A stretch of 64,000 nt of DNA from Streptomyces sp. CBMA152 (lineage in GTDB: Bacteria > Actinomycetota > Actinomycetes > Streptomycetales > Streptomycetaceae), in the NCBI RefSeq assembly GCF_014596475.1, contig NZ_MECJ01000019.1:83412-147411 (forward strand), in the 5' to 3' direction. Below are positions 16,125 through 24,015 of the stretch, piece by piece; within the stretch, counting starts at the first letter, position 1, and each line of letters starts with the position of its first letter. The notes beneath the pieces are model-generated. The model searched no databases and had not been told where the DNA came from. It saw only the letters and a program-made list of their open reading frames with translations. Made by a program: the position numbers and the translations under genes.

Positions 16125-17164
16125 GCGTCCTTCTGGACTTCCGCAGCGACACCCGGACCGCTCCGGACGCGGCGATGCGGGCCGCGATGGCCGCGGCCGA
16201 GGTGGGCGACGACGCGTACGGGGACGATCCTTGCGTACTGCGGCTTGAGGAGGCGGGGGCGCGGCTGCTCGGGAAGGAGGCGGCGCTGTTCCTGCCGAGC
16301 AGCACGATGACCAATCTGGTCGCGGTGCTCGCCGCCGCGCCGGACCCCGGGACCCGGCTGCTCACCGGTGCGCACACGCATGTGGCGCGCTTCGAGGACG
16401 CGGGGATGCGGCGGTTCGCGCGCGTCGAGCTGGTGCCGCTGGCGCAGCGCGACGACGGTGCGCCCGACCCGGACGCGCTGGAGGCGGCGCTGCGGGAGGG
16501 CGCTCGCGCCGGTCGGCCGCAGGTCGTCTCGCTGGAGAACACCTGCATGCTGCACACGGGCAACGCGCTGGAGCTCGCGGTCCTGGACCGGCTGGCGGGG
16601 CTCGCCCGGTCGTACGGCGCGCACGTCCATCTGGACGGGGCCCGGCTCGCCAACGCCGCCGTCGCGCTCGGCCTGCCGGTCGAGAAGCTGGCGGTCCCGG
16701 CGGACAGCGTCACGTTCTGCCTGGCGAAGGGGCTGGGCGCGCCGGTGGGGTCGCTGCTGGGCGCGCCGGCGTCGTTCGTGGACCGGGCTCGGTCGTTACG
16801 GCTCCAACTCGGCGGCACCATGCATCAGTCGGGGGTGCTGGCCGCTGCCGCGCTGGCGGGGCTGGAGGGGGTTTCCCGGCTGGCCGAGGACCATGCTTTG
16901 GCTGCCGCCTTGGCTCGGGGGCTCGGGTCGGTGCCCGGGGCGGAGGTCGCGGAGCCTCCTTGCCGTACGAACATCGTGACGGTGCGGGTGCGGGGTGTCT
17001 CGGGCGTCGAGCTGATGGGGCGGCTCGGGGAGCGGGGTGTGCGGGTGTTGCCGCTGGATGATGGGTGGGTGCGATTTGTTGTGCACCGGGAGCATCGGGA
17101 TACGGCAGTGCCGGTGGTGGTGCGGGCGGTGTCGGACGCGGTCCGTTTGCGGCCCGGCGGCTGA
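16121..17164 (+). CDS. Threonine-aldolase-like PLP enzyme (beta-eliminating lyase family)
   Basis: 347 residues from a GTG overlapping the previous stop. The signature DFRSDTRTAPDAAMRAAMAAAEVGDDAYGDDP at the N-terminus is that of low-specificity L-threonine aldolases; the PLP Lys lies in FCLAKGLGAPVGSLL (about residue 203). Such enzymes cleave or form beta-hydroxy-alpha-amino acids from glycine and an aldehyde. Contains a TTA codon at 16796-16798 (codon 226). It is the last gene of the operon; the interspersed repeat follows immediately. Whether it makes a beta-hydroxy amino acid or cleaves one cannot be told from sequence. Confidence 0.92.
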   Translation: MSVLLDFRSDTRTAPDAAMRAAMAAAEVGDDAYGDDPCVLRLEEAGARLLGKEAALFLPSSTMTNLVAVLAAAPDPGTRLLTGAHTHVARFEDAGMRRFARVELVPLAQRDDGAPDPDALEAALREGARAGRPQVVSLENTCMLHTGNALELAVLDRLAGLARSYGAHVHLDGARLANAAVALGLPVEKLAVPADSVTFCLAKGLGAPVGSLLGAPASFVDRARSLRLQLGGTMHQSGVLAAAALAGLEGVSRLAEDHALAAALARGLGSVPGAEVAEPPCRTNIVTVRVRGVSGVELMGRLGERGVRVLPLDDGWVRFVVHREHRDTAVPVVVRAVSDAVRLRPGG

Positions 17165-17165
17165 T

Positions 17166-17425
17166 CCCCCACCCCGCCCCTTCCCGAAAGCCTCCGGCGG
17201 TTGTCGGTCGGCTGCGGGCCGGTGGGGGCTGGTCGCGCAGTTCCCCGCGCCCCTAGGAGCGCCCTCCGGGCGCATTTAAGGGGCGCGGGGAACTGCGCGA
17301 GCAACCCAGCACGATCCGCAGACGAAGAACCCGGCCGCCCGCCCAGGGCTTTCGGGAAGGGGCGGGGTGGGGCCAAGGGGCGCGGGGAACTGCGCGGGCA
17401 ACCACGCACGATCCGCAGGCGAACC
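17166..17425. repeat. Interspersed GC-rich Streptomyces repeat, three copies in both orientations
   Basis: The block contains copies of the element with core GGGGCGCGGGGAACTGCGCG, once inverted and twice direct, plus a flanking CCCCACCCCGCCCCTTCCCG tract. The arms at 17233-17254 and 17279-17300 are perfect 22-bp complements and would form a very strong hairpin that could end transcription of the operon. The same element recurs at six other places in the window. Confidence 0.85.
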
Positions 17426-17431
17426 ACCGGG

Positions 17432-17599
17432 TCAGGCGACCGTCGCGTCCCAGCCCGGCTCGGTGGGGGCGGTCGGGGCCGCGACGGCGGCGGAGGCCGG
17501 GGTGGCCGCGAACGCCGTCGCGCCGCACAGGGCGAGCAGGGCGGCAGCGGTGACCGTGACGAGCTGGGTGACGACCTTGCGGCGCATTCGGGGCCTCAT
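17432..17599 (-). CDS. Small secreted peptide (signal peptide plus about 18 residues)
   Basis: A 55-residue protein: basic start (MRPRMRRK), hydrophobic core VVTQLVTVTAAALLALCGA, and a signal-peptidase site near TPASA, leaving a mature peptide of roughly AVAAPTAPTEPGWDATVA. The predicted exported part is short, proline-rich and lacks Cys. The gene diverges from a LuxR-type regulator (start 17999) and a 33-bp inverted repeat lies about 100 bases upstream of it. A secreted peptide beside a regulator suggests a signalling role, but I know no defined family. The alternative start is the second Met, four codons later. Confidence 0.6.
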   Translation of the reverse strand: MRPRMRRKVVTQLVTVTAAALLALCGATAFAATPASAAVAAPTAPTEPGWDATVA

Positions 17600-17696
17600 A
17601 TCGCTTTCGTCGGGATGACTGGCAGTTGGCCGGTTTCTTTCCCTTCCGGCGAGCACCATCGTGCCGAGGGCACACGGCCGGTGTCGTCGATTCCGG

Positions 17697-17729
17697 CTGG
17701 CACAAAACGCTCTGACACGACCGTGCCAG
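17697..17729. promoter_or_regulatory. 33-bp inverted repeat, candidate regulator site 1
   Basis: CTGGCAC (17697-17703) and GTGCCAG (17723-17729) are the ends of a 33-bp inverted repeat upstream of the secreted peptide gene and within the gap it shares with the LuxR-type gene. The 15-mer TTCCGGCTGGCACAA (17691-17705) recurs exactly at 32647-32661, and a repeat of the same overall length and arm sequence lies at 32707-32739 in the second biosynthetic locus. Between 17600 and 17998 I see no other gene. Confidence 0.65.
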
Positions 17730-17998
17730 GCCGTACGACCAGGGCTTCCGCACCCTCCGCACAGCCACCCCACAGCCTCGTCAGCGGCGACGGTGACGCA
17801 TGGTCATGACCATGCCTGTCCGCGTAATGGACGGTGTTTGCGCAGGCGGCAAGTGGTCTACACAATCCACTCGACAAAAGATCGCCCTTTGGGGAGGCCG
17901 CACGGGCGCCGTGTCTTCACGGCGCCTCTTCCCCGCCGCCAGCGTTGTCGGTCCGCTCCACGTGCGAGCCGCTCCAACTCGCGACCGGGGGGAAAACC

Positions 17999-18982
17999 GT
18001 GCTCGTCCCACTTGGGCTGACCGAACGTTCCGACACGTTGTACCGGCTGATTCTCAGACAGCCAGAACTGAGGGTTCCGGGGGTGGTGGACACCCTCGGA
18101 AGACCCGAGGACGAAGTCCGCGCAGATCTTGAGGAGTTGACCCGCCTCTCGCTCCTCGCACCGTCCTGGCGGACCGACGGGCAGCTGCGGGCGGTGCATC
18201 CGAAGGCCGCGCTCGACTCGCTCCTCGCCCACCAACAGGCCGAGATCGCCCAGCGCCATCGCGCGCTCGCCGAGAGCCAGGCGGCCGCGAGCGCGCTGCT
18301 CTCGCAGTACGCCGAGCTCCACCCGGCCCGCGAGACGCACGAGGCCGAACGTTTCCAGGGCCTCGACGCGGTCCGGGCCAAACTCACCGAGCTGAGCTCG
18401 CGCACGCGACGTGAGTCCGTCGCCTTCATGCCGGGCGGCGCGCAGAGCCCCGCCTCGTACAAGGCGAGCGAGCCGCTGTCGCAGGAACTGCTCGACCGGG
18501 GGGTCCGCATCCGTACGCTCTACCTCGACTCCATCCGCAACGACCCCGCGAGCTTCGAGCACGCGCGGTGGCTGACGGAACGGGGCGGTGGCGTACGTAC
18601 GGTGCCCGCGCTGCCGATGCGGATGTACATCAGCGACCGGGAGTCGGCGATGGTGCCGATCGATCCGGCCGACTCCACGCAGGGCGCTGTGCTGCTGCGG
18701 GAGCCTGGCGCCGTGGCGGCGTTCTGCGCGCTGTTCGACGCGGTGTGGGAGACGGCGACGCCGTTCGGGGAGCCGCCGCGCCGTAGCCTGGACGACCCCG
18801 GCTCACAGCCCCGCGAGCTGCTTCGTCTCCTGGCCCAGGGCTACACGGACGAGGCCGCGGCCCGCCGCCTCGGCATCTCCCTGCGCAGCGAGCGCCGCCT
18901 GATCTCCGAGCTGATGGAGAAACTCAACGCGCAGAGCCGTTTCCAACTGGGCCAACGAGCGGCGGAACACGGCCTGTTGTAA
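17999..18982 (+). CDS. LuxR-type helix-turn-helix regulator with N-terminal TrmB-like domain
   Basis: 327 residues from a GTG at 17999 preceded by a GGGGGGAAAA stretch. The first 70 residues look like a winged helix (LTERSDTLYRLILRQPELRVPGVVDTLGRPEDEVRADLEELTRL), followed by a coiled segment and a phospholipase D-like sensor fold (GVRIRTLYLDSIRND), and the C-terminus (residues about 265-327) is a LuxR HTH: RELLRLLAQGYTDEAAARRLGISLRSERRLISELMEKL. This architecture is common for Streptomyces pathway-situated regulators. It lies between the two biosynthetic loci and next to a secreted peptide. Shared inverted repeats suggest that it controls the locus at 19290-37117. Confidence 0.85.
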   Translation: MLVPLGLTERSDTLYRLILRQPELRVPGVVDTLGRPEDEVRADLEELTRLSLLAPSWRTDGQLRAVHPKAALDSLLAHQQAEIAQRHRALAESQAAASALLSQYAELHPARETHEAERFQGLDAVRAKLTELSSRTRRESVAFMPGGAQSPASYKASEPLSQELLDRGVRIRTLYLDSIRNDPASFEHARWLTERGGGVRTVPALPMRMYISDRESAMVPIDPADSTQGAVLLREPGAVAAFCALFDAVWETATPFGEPPRRSLDDPGSQPRELLRLLAQGYTDEAAARRLGISLRSERRLISELMEKLNAQSRFQLGQRAAEHGLL

Positions 18983-18989
18983 CCGGGTG

Positions 18990-19283
18990 GGCTCGCTTCC
19001 GTCTGCGGACCGTGGCTGGCTGGTCGCGCAGTTCCCCGCGCCCCTTGGCCCCCACCCCGCCCCTTCCCGAAAGCTCTGGGCGAGCGGCCAGGTTGTTCGG
19101 CTGCGGGCCGGTGGGGGCTTGTCGCGCAGTTCCCCGCGCCCCTGGGGGACTGTGGCTGAGCCAAGCTTTCCGGCTGCGGCGGACTACCTAAGGGGCGCGG
19201 GGAACTGCGCGATCAGCCCCTACCGGTCCGCAGACGAACGACATCCGCCGGAGGCTTTCGGGAAGGGGCGGGGTGGGGAAAAG
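18990..19283. repeat. Interspersed GC-rich repeat, three copies
   Basis: Two copies of the core read leftward (from about 19022 and about 19118) and one rightward (from about 19192), with the CCCCACCCCGCCCC-type flanks. The convergent LuxR-type gene and rhodanese gene end on either side, so the hairpins may act as a two-way terminator. No gene is seen inside. Confidence 0.8.
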
Positions 19284-19289
19284 GAACGC

Positions 19290-19748
19290 TCAGCAACCGC
19301 AGACCGCACCGGCGGCAACCGGCGCAGTAAGCGGATCCGGGGCCCCGCGCCGCACCCCGTCGACGTCCTCCACCGCGAACCCTTCCCGCGACCAGTACTC
19401 GAACCCGCCCAACATCTCCTTCACCTGATACCCCAGAGACGCGAACGCGTACGCCGCCCGGGTAGCCCCATTGCACCCCGGCCCCCAGCAATACGTGACA
19501 ACCACGCTCCCGGCCGGCAAGGCCCCCGCCACGATGTCGTCGGTGGGCAGGTGCACGGCCCCCGGTATGTGCCCCTGCGCCCACGCCTCGGCGCTGCGAC
19601 TGTCGACGAGGACGAACCCGCCCGCACCGCTCTCGATGTCCGCGTGAACGTCGGCCACGTCGGCCTCGAAGGTGAAGCGACGGTGGAAGTGGGCGGCGGC
19701 GACGGCCGGATCGGCGGGCGGGGTGCGCAGCACCTTGGAAACGGTCAT
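19290..19748 (-). CDS. Single-domain rhodanese-like protein
   Basis: 152 residues. The rhodanese fold runs from about 30 to 135 with FVLVDSRSAEAWAQGHIPGAVHLP and a loop TYCWGPGCNGATRAA that contains two cysteines (about C87 and C92); C87 is the expected persulfide site. The two-Cys loop is a variant seen in rhodaneses that can also form a disulfide. It is the last gene of the leftward operon, overlapping the permease gene by ATGA. A role in sulfur or redox supply to the pathway, or in detoxification, is possible but not shown. The C-terminus ends in CGC. Confidence 0.88.
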   Translation of the reverse strand: MTVSKVLRTPPADPAVAAAHFHRRFTFEADVADVHADIESGAGGFVLVDSRSAEAWAQGHIPGAVHLPTDDIVAGALPAGSVVVTYCWGPGCNGATRAAYAFASLGYQVKEMLGGFEYWSREGFAVEDVDGVRRGAPDPLTAPVAAGAVCGC

Positions 19749-20587
19749 GAGCGTGAACTCCTCAGAGGAAGGGAAAAAGCTACGAACAGAAAAATGGCCG
19801 CAGTGGCCAGGCCAGGACCGAGCAGCAGAACCGGCAGAGGAAGCCCCGTGGCGAGAGCCCCCAGAGCGAGCACCGCACCCGGCACCCGACTGGCCCGCCG
19901 CCCCGTGAGCTCGGCCCAACGGACGCCGGTGGCCCGGAGATTGGTGCAGCAGTAGAGCAGACAGAGAACGGCGGACGCGACGCCAAGGCCGGGGGGTACG
20001 GGCAGGACGCGCCCGGGCGGGTGCAACACGAGCGCGTACAACACCGCCGCCACGGCGACCGCACCCAACACACTCCCAAGCCGCACACCCACCACCCCCT
20101 CCAACCCCACCCACCCGAACAACAACGGCACCGCCACCACCACCGCAGGCCAACCAGCCGTCGGCGAGCCGGGGTTGGCCGGGCCGCACAGCCACCACAC
20201 CGCCGCCGCCCCCAGCACCAGCCACAACCGCACCCGGCAAACCACCCCCGGCGGCGTCCACACCGCCCCCACCGCCAGCACGGCCACCGCGACCACGTAC
20301 GGCTCTCGCCCCACGAACCGGCCCGCGCCGAGCGCCACGGCTGCCTGGCCGGTGGCGATCCCCGCGAAGTACAGGGCGTTCACGGCCCGGGCCGAACGGC
20401 CGCCGAGCCGGGCCCGTACGAACGCGACCGGGCCATCCGCAGACGTACCCCCCACCCGCGCCACCAGCACGCACCACCCGGCCAGCACGGTCGCGAGCAC
20501 CAGCCCGGTCACCGGCGGCACCCGCCCCAGCGCCTCGGGCAGCAGCAGCACGCCCAGGCCCAGCACCGCGCCCAGCGGGCCCGTCAC
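19745..20587 (-). CDS. Multi-spanning membrane transporter, APC-like amino acid permease (short form)
   Basis: 280 residues starting at a GTG that overlaps the stop of the MetRS-like gene. The protein is almost entirely hydrophobic, with about eight to nine predicted helices and short Arg-containing loops (RLGGRSARAVNALYFAGIATGQAAVALG). It resembles amino acid-polyamine-organocation permeases but is shorter than the usual 400 or more residues, starting where such proteins have their first helix (GPLGAVLGLGVLLLPEALG). It may import a precursor or export the product. Family assignment is moderate; the membrane nature is clear. Confidence 0.7.
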   Translation of the reverse strand: MTGPLGAVLGLGVLLLPEALGRVPPVTGLVLATVLAGWCVLVARVGGTSADGPVAFVRARLGGRSARAVNALYFAGIATGQAAVALGAGRFVGREPYVVAVAVLAVGAVWTPPGVVCRVRLWLVLGAAAVWWLCGPANPGSPTAGWPAVVVAVPLLFGWVGLEGVVGVRLGSVLGAVAVAAVLYALVLHPPGRVLPVPPGLGVASAVLCLLYCCTNLRATGVRWAELTGRRASRVPGAVLALGALATGLPLPVLLLGPGLATAAIFLFVAFSLPLRSSRS

Positions 20588-22221
20588 GACAGCTCGTGGA
20601 AGAACAGCGGCACCGACCCCGGCACCGCCGTGCCCTCCGGCAGCAATTCCCCCTCCAGCAGGGCCCATTCGGGCATCCGGGTCGCCTGGTTCACCGGCAG
20701 GCCGAGGTGGCCCGCCAGGAACGCCGACCAGCCCGGCATCAGCGGCGCCGCCGCCACCGCGACCGCCGCCAACAGCTCGGCGTGTGCGGCGAGCCGGGAC
20801 GCGTACTGCTCGCGCGGGGCCGAGGCTCGCAGCAGCGCCAGCTCGCGGAGGTCGTCCGTCGCCCGGTCCACGACCGTGGCGATCGCCGCCGCCGCCCGCT
20901 GCGGCGAGAACGCCTCCGCGCCCAGGGCGGCTGCGATCTCCCGGGGCAACGCGTCCCGTTCGGCCCTGAGCGGGTCGCCGCCCCCGGCGGGAACCGTCGA
21001 GTCGAAGTCCTGCGACAGGAGGTCGAGGACCGTGTCCGTCCACCGCTCGATGCCGCCCGCGAGGACCGTGCTCATCGTGTCCGCGAACTCCTTCATGGAG
21101 AAGTTGTTCTGCTCCCGCTCGGGGCCGGTCAGGCACAGGTGGAAGCGGAGCGCGTCGGCGTTCACCCGGCGCAGGAACTCGCCGCCCCAGATCGCGTGGC
21201 CCCGGCTGGTGGAGAACTTGTCGCCCTCAAGACGGTAGAACTCGTTGATCACCACCTGGGACGGGAGCGTCAGTTCGCCCTGGGCGAGCAGCAGCGCCGG
21301 CCACAGCACCGCGTGCGAGAACGAGCAGTCGAAGCCGATGAAGTTGATCAGCTGGGTGGAGCGGTCGGTCCACAGGCGCTCCCACTCCCCCTCGTCGCCC
21401 TCAGACGCCGTCAGCCTCGCAGTCGCCGCCGCGTAGCCCCAGATTCCGCTGAACCAGGTGTCGAGGATGTGGCCCTCCCAGCCGGGCAGCGGCACCGGGA
21501 CGCCGTACGTCGCCTCGCGGCTGATCGGGGTGGCCGGGAGCGCCCGCTCGAACAGGCCGTCCAGGTACTCCCGCAGCCTCGGCCGCCACTCCGCCTTCGC
21601 CTGGGCCGAGGCGTAATAGCCCTCCAGCCGCTCGCGGTAGTTCTCCAGCGGGAAGACGATCCGGCGCAGGGTGGTCGTCCGAGGCGTCTTCCAGCACGCC
21701 GTGCACTTCGGTGCCGCCAACCCCGCCGGGTCCTGCGGCAGGCCGCACGCCTCGCAGTACACGCCGTCCGACGGCTCGGCGCAGAACTGGCACTCGCCGC
21801 GCACCTCCGCCTCGTACAAGTAGCGCGAGCAGTCCTCGCAGTGGAAGACCGGGAGCTCCTGGACCTCAAGCGCGCCCGACTCCCACAGTTCGAGGAAGAA
21901 GCGCTGGACGAAGGCCGTGTGGGTCTCGTCGGTGAGCGGGCGGGTGAACCAGTCGTGGTGCATCGCGCCCAGCGACAGCGTCTCCTCCATGCGGTCGCCG
22001 AAGAGTTTCGCCGTGGGGTACGCGGTCGAGTCGATCTCGGCGGCGCGGCGCGGGACGTAGCAGGAGTGCTCGTCGGAGTAACCGACGTAGTGCACGTCGT
22101 GGCCGACCTGGCGCAGATGGCGGGTGAGGACGTCGGCGCCGAGGAAGGGGCCGGAGAGATGGCCGAGGTGGAGGTCGCCGTTGGGGTTCGGCGGGGCGCT
22201 GGTGACTACGTACGAGGTCAT
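20584..22221 (-). CDS. Methionyl-tRNA synthetase-like protein, candidate N-N bond-forming subunit
   Basis: 545 residues. Class I synthetase signatures are present: HIGH as HLGH (18-21) and KMSKS as KFSTS (335-339), with four CxxC pairs (C128/C131, C144/C147, C156/C159, C173/C176) forming MetRS-type zinc knuckles. It is embedded by start/stop overlaps in a biosynthetic operon, so housekeeping translation is unlikely. In hydrazine synthetases such as Spb40 and Tri28, a MetRS-like domain activates the carboxylate of an N-hydroxylated amino acid ester rearranged by a fused cupin; here the cupin is a separate gene (24012-24425). I infer the same chemistry with split subunits. A resistance or tRNA-charging role is the alternative. 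Confidence 0.85.
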   Translation of the reverse strand: MTSYVVTSAPPNPNGDLHLGHLSGPFLGADVLTRHLRQVGHDVHYVGYSDEHSCYVPRRAAEIDSTAYPTAKLFGDRMEETLSLGAMHHDWFTRPLTDETHTAFVQRFFLELWESGALEVQELPVFHCEDCSRYLYEAEVRGECQFCAEPSDGVYCEACGLPQDPAGLAAPKCTACWKTPRTTTLRRIVFPLENYRERLEGYYASAQAKAEWRPRLREYLDGLFERALPATPISREATYGVPVPLPGWEGHILDTWFSGIWGYAAATARLTASEGDEGEWERLWTDRSTQLINFIGFDCSFSHAVLWPALLLAQGELTLPSQVVINEFYRLEGDKFSTSRGHAIWGGEFLRRVNADALRFHLCLTGPEREQNNFSMKEFADTMSTVLAGGIERWTDTVLDLLSQDFDSTVPAGGGDPLRAERDALPREIAAALGAEAFSPQRAAAAIATVVDRATDDLRELALLRASAPREQYASRLAAHAELLAAVAVAAAPLMPGWSAFLAGHLGLPVNQATRMPEWALLEGELLPEGTAVPGSVPLFFHELS

Positions 22222-22820
22222 GAGGTGGGGGTTCCTTCGGAGAAGTCGGAGAAGAGGGTGGTTTCCAGGGGCGGGAGCGCGTACGAGGTCGCCGCGACCA
22301 CCCGGCTGCGCGGCGGCAGGTCGTCGAGGACGACCGAGTGCGCGCCGATGCGGGAGTCGGCGCCGACGGTGACCGGGCCGAGCACGCTGGCGCCGGTGCC
22401 GATGACCACGCGGTCGCCGATCACCGGGTGGCGGCGCGCCCCGGACGGGCGGCGCAGGTCCTTCCACCAGCCGACCGAGCCGAGGGTGACCTGGTGGTAG
22501 AGCATCACGTCGTCGCCGATGCGCACGGTCTCGCCGATGACCACGGCCGTACCGTGGTCGACGAAGAACCGGCGGCCGATCCGCGCGCCCGGGTGGATCT
22601 CGATCCCGGAGACCGCGCGGGCCAGCAGCGACAGGGCGCGGGCCGACACCCGGTGGCCCCGGTTCCACAGCCGGTGCGCGATCCGGTACGTCCACAGGGC
22701 GTGGATGTGCGGGTAGAGCAGCACCTCGGCGCGCGAGCGGGCCGCCGGGTCCTTGGCGAGGACGGTCGCCACGTCCTCGGCGAGCACCGCCCGGATCCGC
22801 CGCTTGTCACATGTGGTCAT
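22218..22820 (-). CDS. Serine O-acetyltransferase (CysE-like)
   Basis: 200 residues. The hexapeptide-repeat acyltransferase signature is clear: GIEIHPGARIGRRFFVDHGTAVVIGETVRIGDDVMLYHQVTLG, with the catalytic DHG/H arrangement of serine acetyltransferases, followed by GDRVVIGTGASVLGPVTVG. The product would be O-acetyl-L-serine, an activated alanine donor used for cysteine, 2,3-diaminopropionate and several beta-substituted alanines. It overlaps the MetRS-like gene by ATGA. No O-acetylserine sulfhydrylase-like gene is present in the operon, so the acceptor reaction must be catalysed elsewhere or by a different enzyme. Confidence 0.9.
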   Translation of the reverse strand: MTTCDKRRIRAVLAEDVATVLAKDPAARSRAEVLLYPHIHALWTYRIAHRLWNRGHRVSARALSLLARAVSGIEIHPGARIGRRFFVDHGTAVVIGETVRIGDDVMLYHQVTLGSVGWWKDLRRPSGARRHPVIGDRVVIGTGASVLGPVTVGADSRIGAHSVVLDDLPPRSRVVAATSYALPPLETTLFSDFSEGTPTS

Positions 22821-24015
22821 ACGGCGCCTCCGGCCGGATCGGGCGGCCCGCGAGGAACCGCTGCGGGCGGTAGGGCTCCAGGAGCTCCTGGACCGCCTTG
22901 CCGGGGACGGCCCCGCCCTCGACGATCTCCTTGGCGGCGAGCTCCGCGACGGCGGGCGCGAGCTTGAAGCCGCCGCCGCTGAAGCCGAGCGCCAGGTAGA
23001 GGCCGTCGGGGCCGGCCGCGCCGACCACCGGGCGCTTGTCGGGGGTGTAGCCGTCGAGGCCGGAGCGGGTGCCCGCCAGCGGCGCGGTGGCCGCCGCCGG
23101 GACCCGGTCCGCGATGGCGTTCAGAGCGGACTCCAGCTCGGCCTCGGTCAACGGCTCTACATCGCGGCCGAGTTCGGTGTCCGGCTTGCTGGGGACGCCG
23201 AAGTAGAAGCGGTCCAGGCCGTCCGGCCGGAAGTAGCTGCCGGTGGTGTCGTCGATGCAGGTCGGTACGGAGGCGGCCGCGCCACGCCGCCCGGCGCCGG
23301 GCAGTTCGGCCTGGGCCAGGCCGATGCGGCGCGCGGTGACGGGGATGTGGATCCCGAGGTACTCGGCGGGCGCCGAGCCCCAGGCGCCCCCGGCCAGCAC
23401 CACCAGGGGCGCGTCGATACGGCCGATGGAGGTGAGCACCCCGGTGACGGTGCCCGCGTGCTCCAGGACCTTCAGGGCCCGGATGCCCTCGGAGGGCGAG
23501 ACGCCGAGCCGGTAGGCGGCGGTGAGCAGCGAGGCGGACGCCGCCATCGGGTCGGCGTAGCCGCCCTCCGGCTCGTACGCGGCGAGCGCCACGCCCTCGG
23601 TCCGCAGCCCGGGGTACAGCTCCTTCAGCTCGGCGGGCTCGATCACCTCGACCCGGCGGTAGCCCGCGGCCTCGGTGGCGGCGGCCGCGTTGAAGCGCAG
23701 GTCCGCCGCGTGCTCCTCACCGACGAGCATGACGAAGCCGGTACGGCGGTAACCGCAGTCGCCGCCGATGACGTCCGACCACTGCTCGAAGACGGGCAGG
23801 CTGCGGGCGGCCAGGCGGGTGTCGGCGCGTGCGGTGTGGTGCAGTCGCAGCAGGCCGCCGGAGCGGGAGGTGGCGCCCTGGGCGTTGACCCGGCCCTGGT
23901 CGCACAGGACGATCCGGCCGATCCCGGCGAGCGCCAGCTGATGGGCGATGGCCGCGCCGATCACCCCGCCGCCGACGACGACCGCGTCGGCGTGCGCGTG
24001 GACGATGGGACTCAT
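22807..24015 (-). CDS. FAD-dependent DAO-family oxidoreductase
   Basis: 402 residues. The N-terminal dinucleotide fold (ADAVVVGGGVIGAAIAHQLALAG) followed by the SRSGGLLRLHH segment and a late DGLYLALGFSGGGFKLAPAVAELAA block mark the glycine/sarcosine/D-amino acid oxidase family. In the s56-p1 and triacsin pathways a DAO-type enzyme oxidatively cleaves the carboxymethylhydrazino-lysine to release hydrazinoacetate; its position next to cupin and MetRS-like genes fits that role. It overlaps the cupin stop by ATGA and the acetyltransferase start by 14 bases. Start ATG at 24015; the frame stays open upstream, but only within the cupin gene. Confidence 0.92.
   Translation of the reverse strand: MSPIVHAHADAVVVGGGVIGAAIAHQLALAGIGRIVLCDQGRVNAQGATSRSGGLLRLHHTARADTRLAARSLPVFEQWSDVIGGDCGYRRTGFVMLVGEEHAADLRFNAAAATEAAGYRRVEVIEPAELKELYPGLRTEGVALAAYEPEGGYADPMAASASLLTAAYRLGVSPSEGIRALKVLEHAGTVTGVLTSIGRIDAPLVVLAGGAWGSAPAEYLGIHIPVTARRIGLAQAELPGAGRRGAAASVPTCIDDTTGSYFRPDGLDRFYFGVPSKPDTELGRDVEPLTEAELESALNAIADRVPAAATAPLAGTRSGLDGYTPDKRPVVGAAGPDGLYLALGFSGGGFKLAPAVAELAAKEIVEGGAVPGKAVQELLEPYRPQRFLAGRPIRPEAPYDHM

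Noticed and set aside
7867..17164. PEARL-type (aminoacyl-tRNA dependent) peptide pathway as in ammosamide or 3-thiaglutamate
   Set aside because: There is no LanB-like glutamylation/PEARL enzyme in the operon, although the terminal Trp invited the comparison.
20584..22221. Housekeeping methionyl-tRNA synthetase
   Set aside because: It is embedded by start/stop overlaps in a biosynthetic operon next to cupin, DAO and N-monooxygenase genes and has an altered KMSKS (KFSTS).
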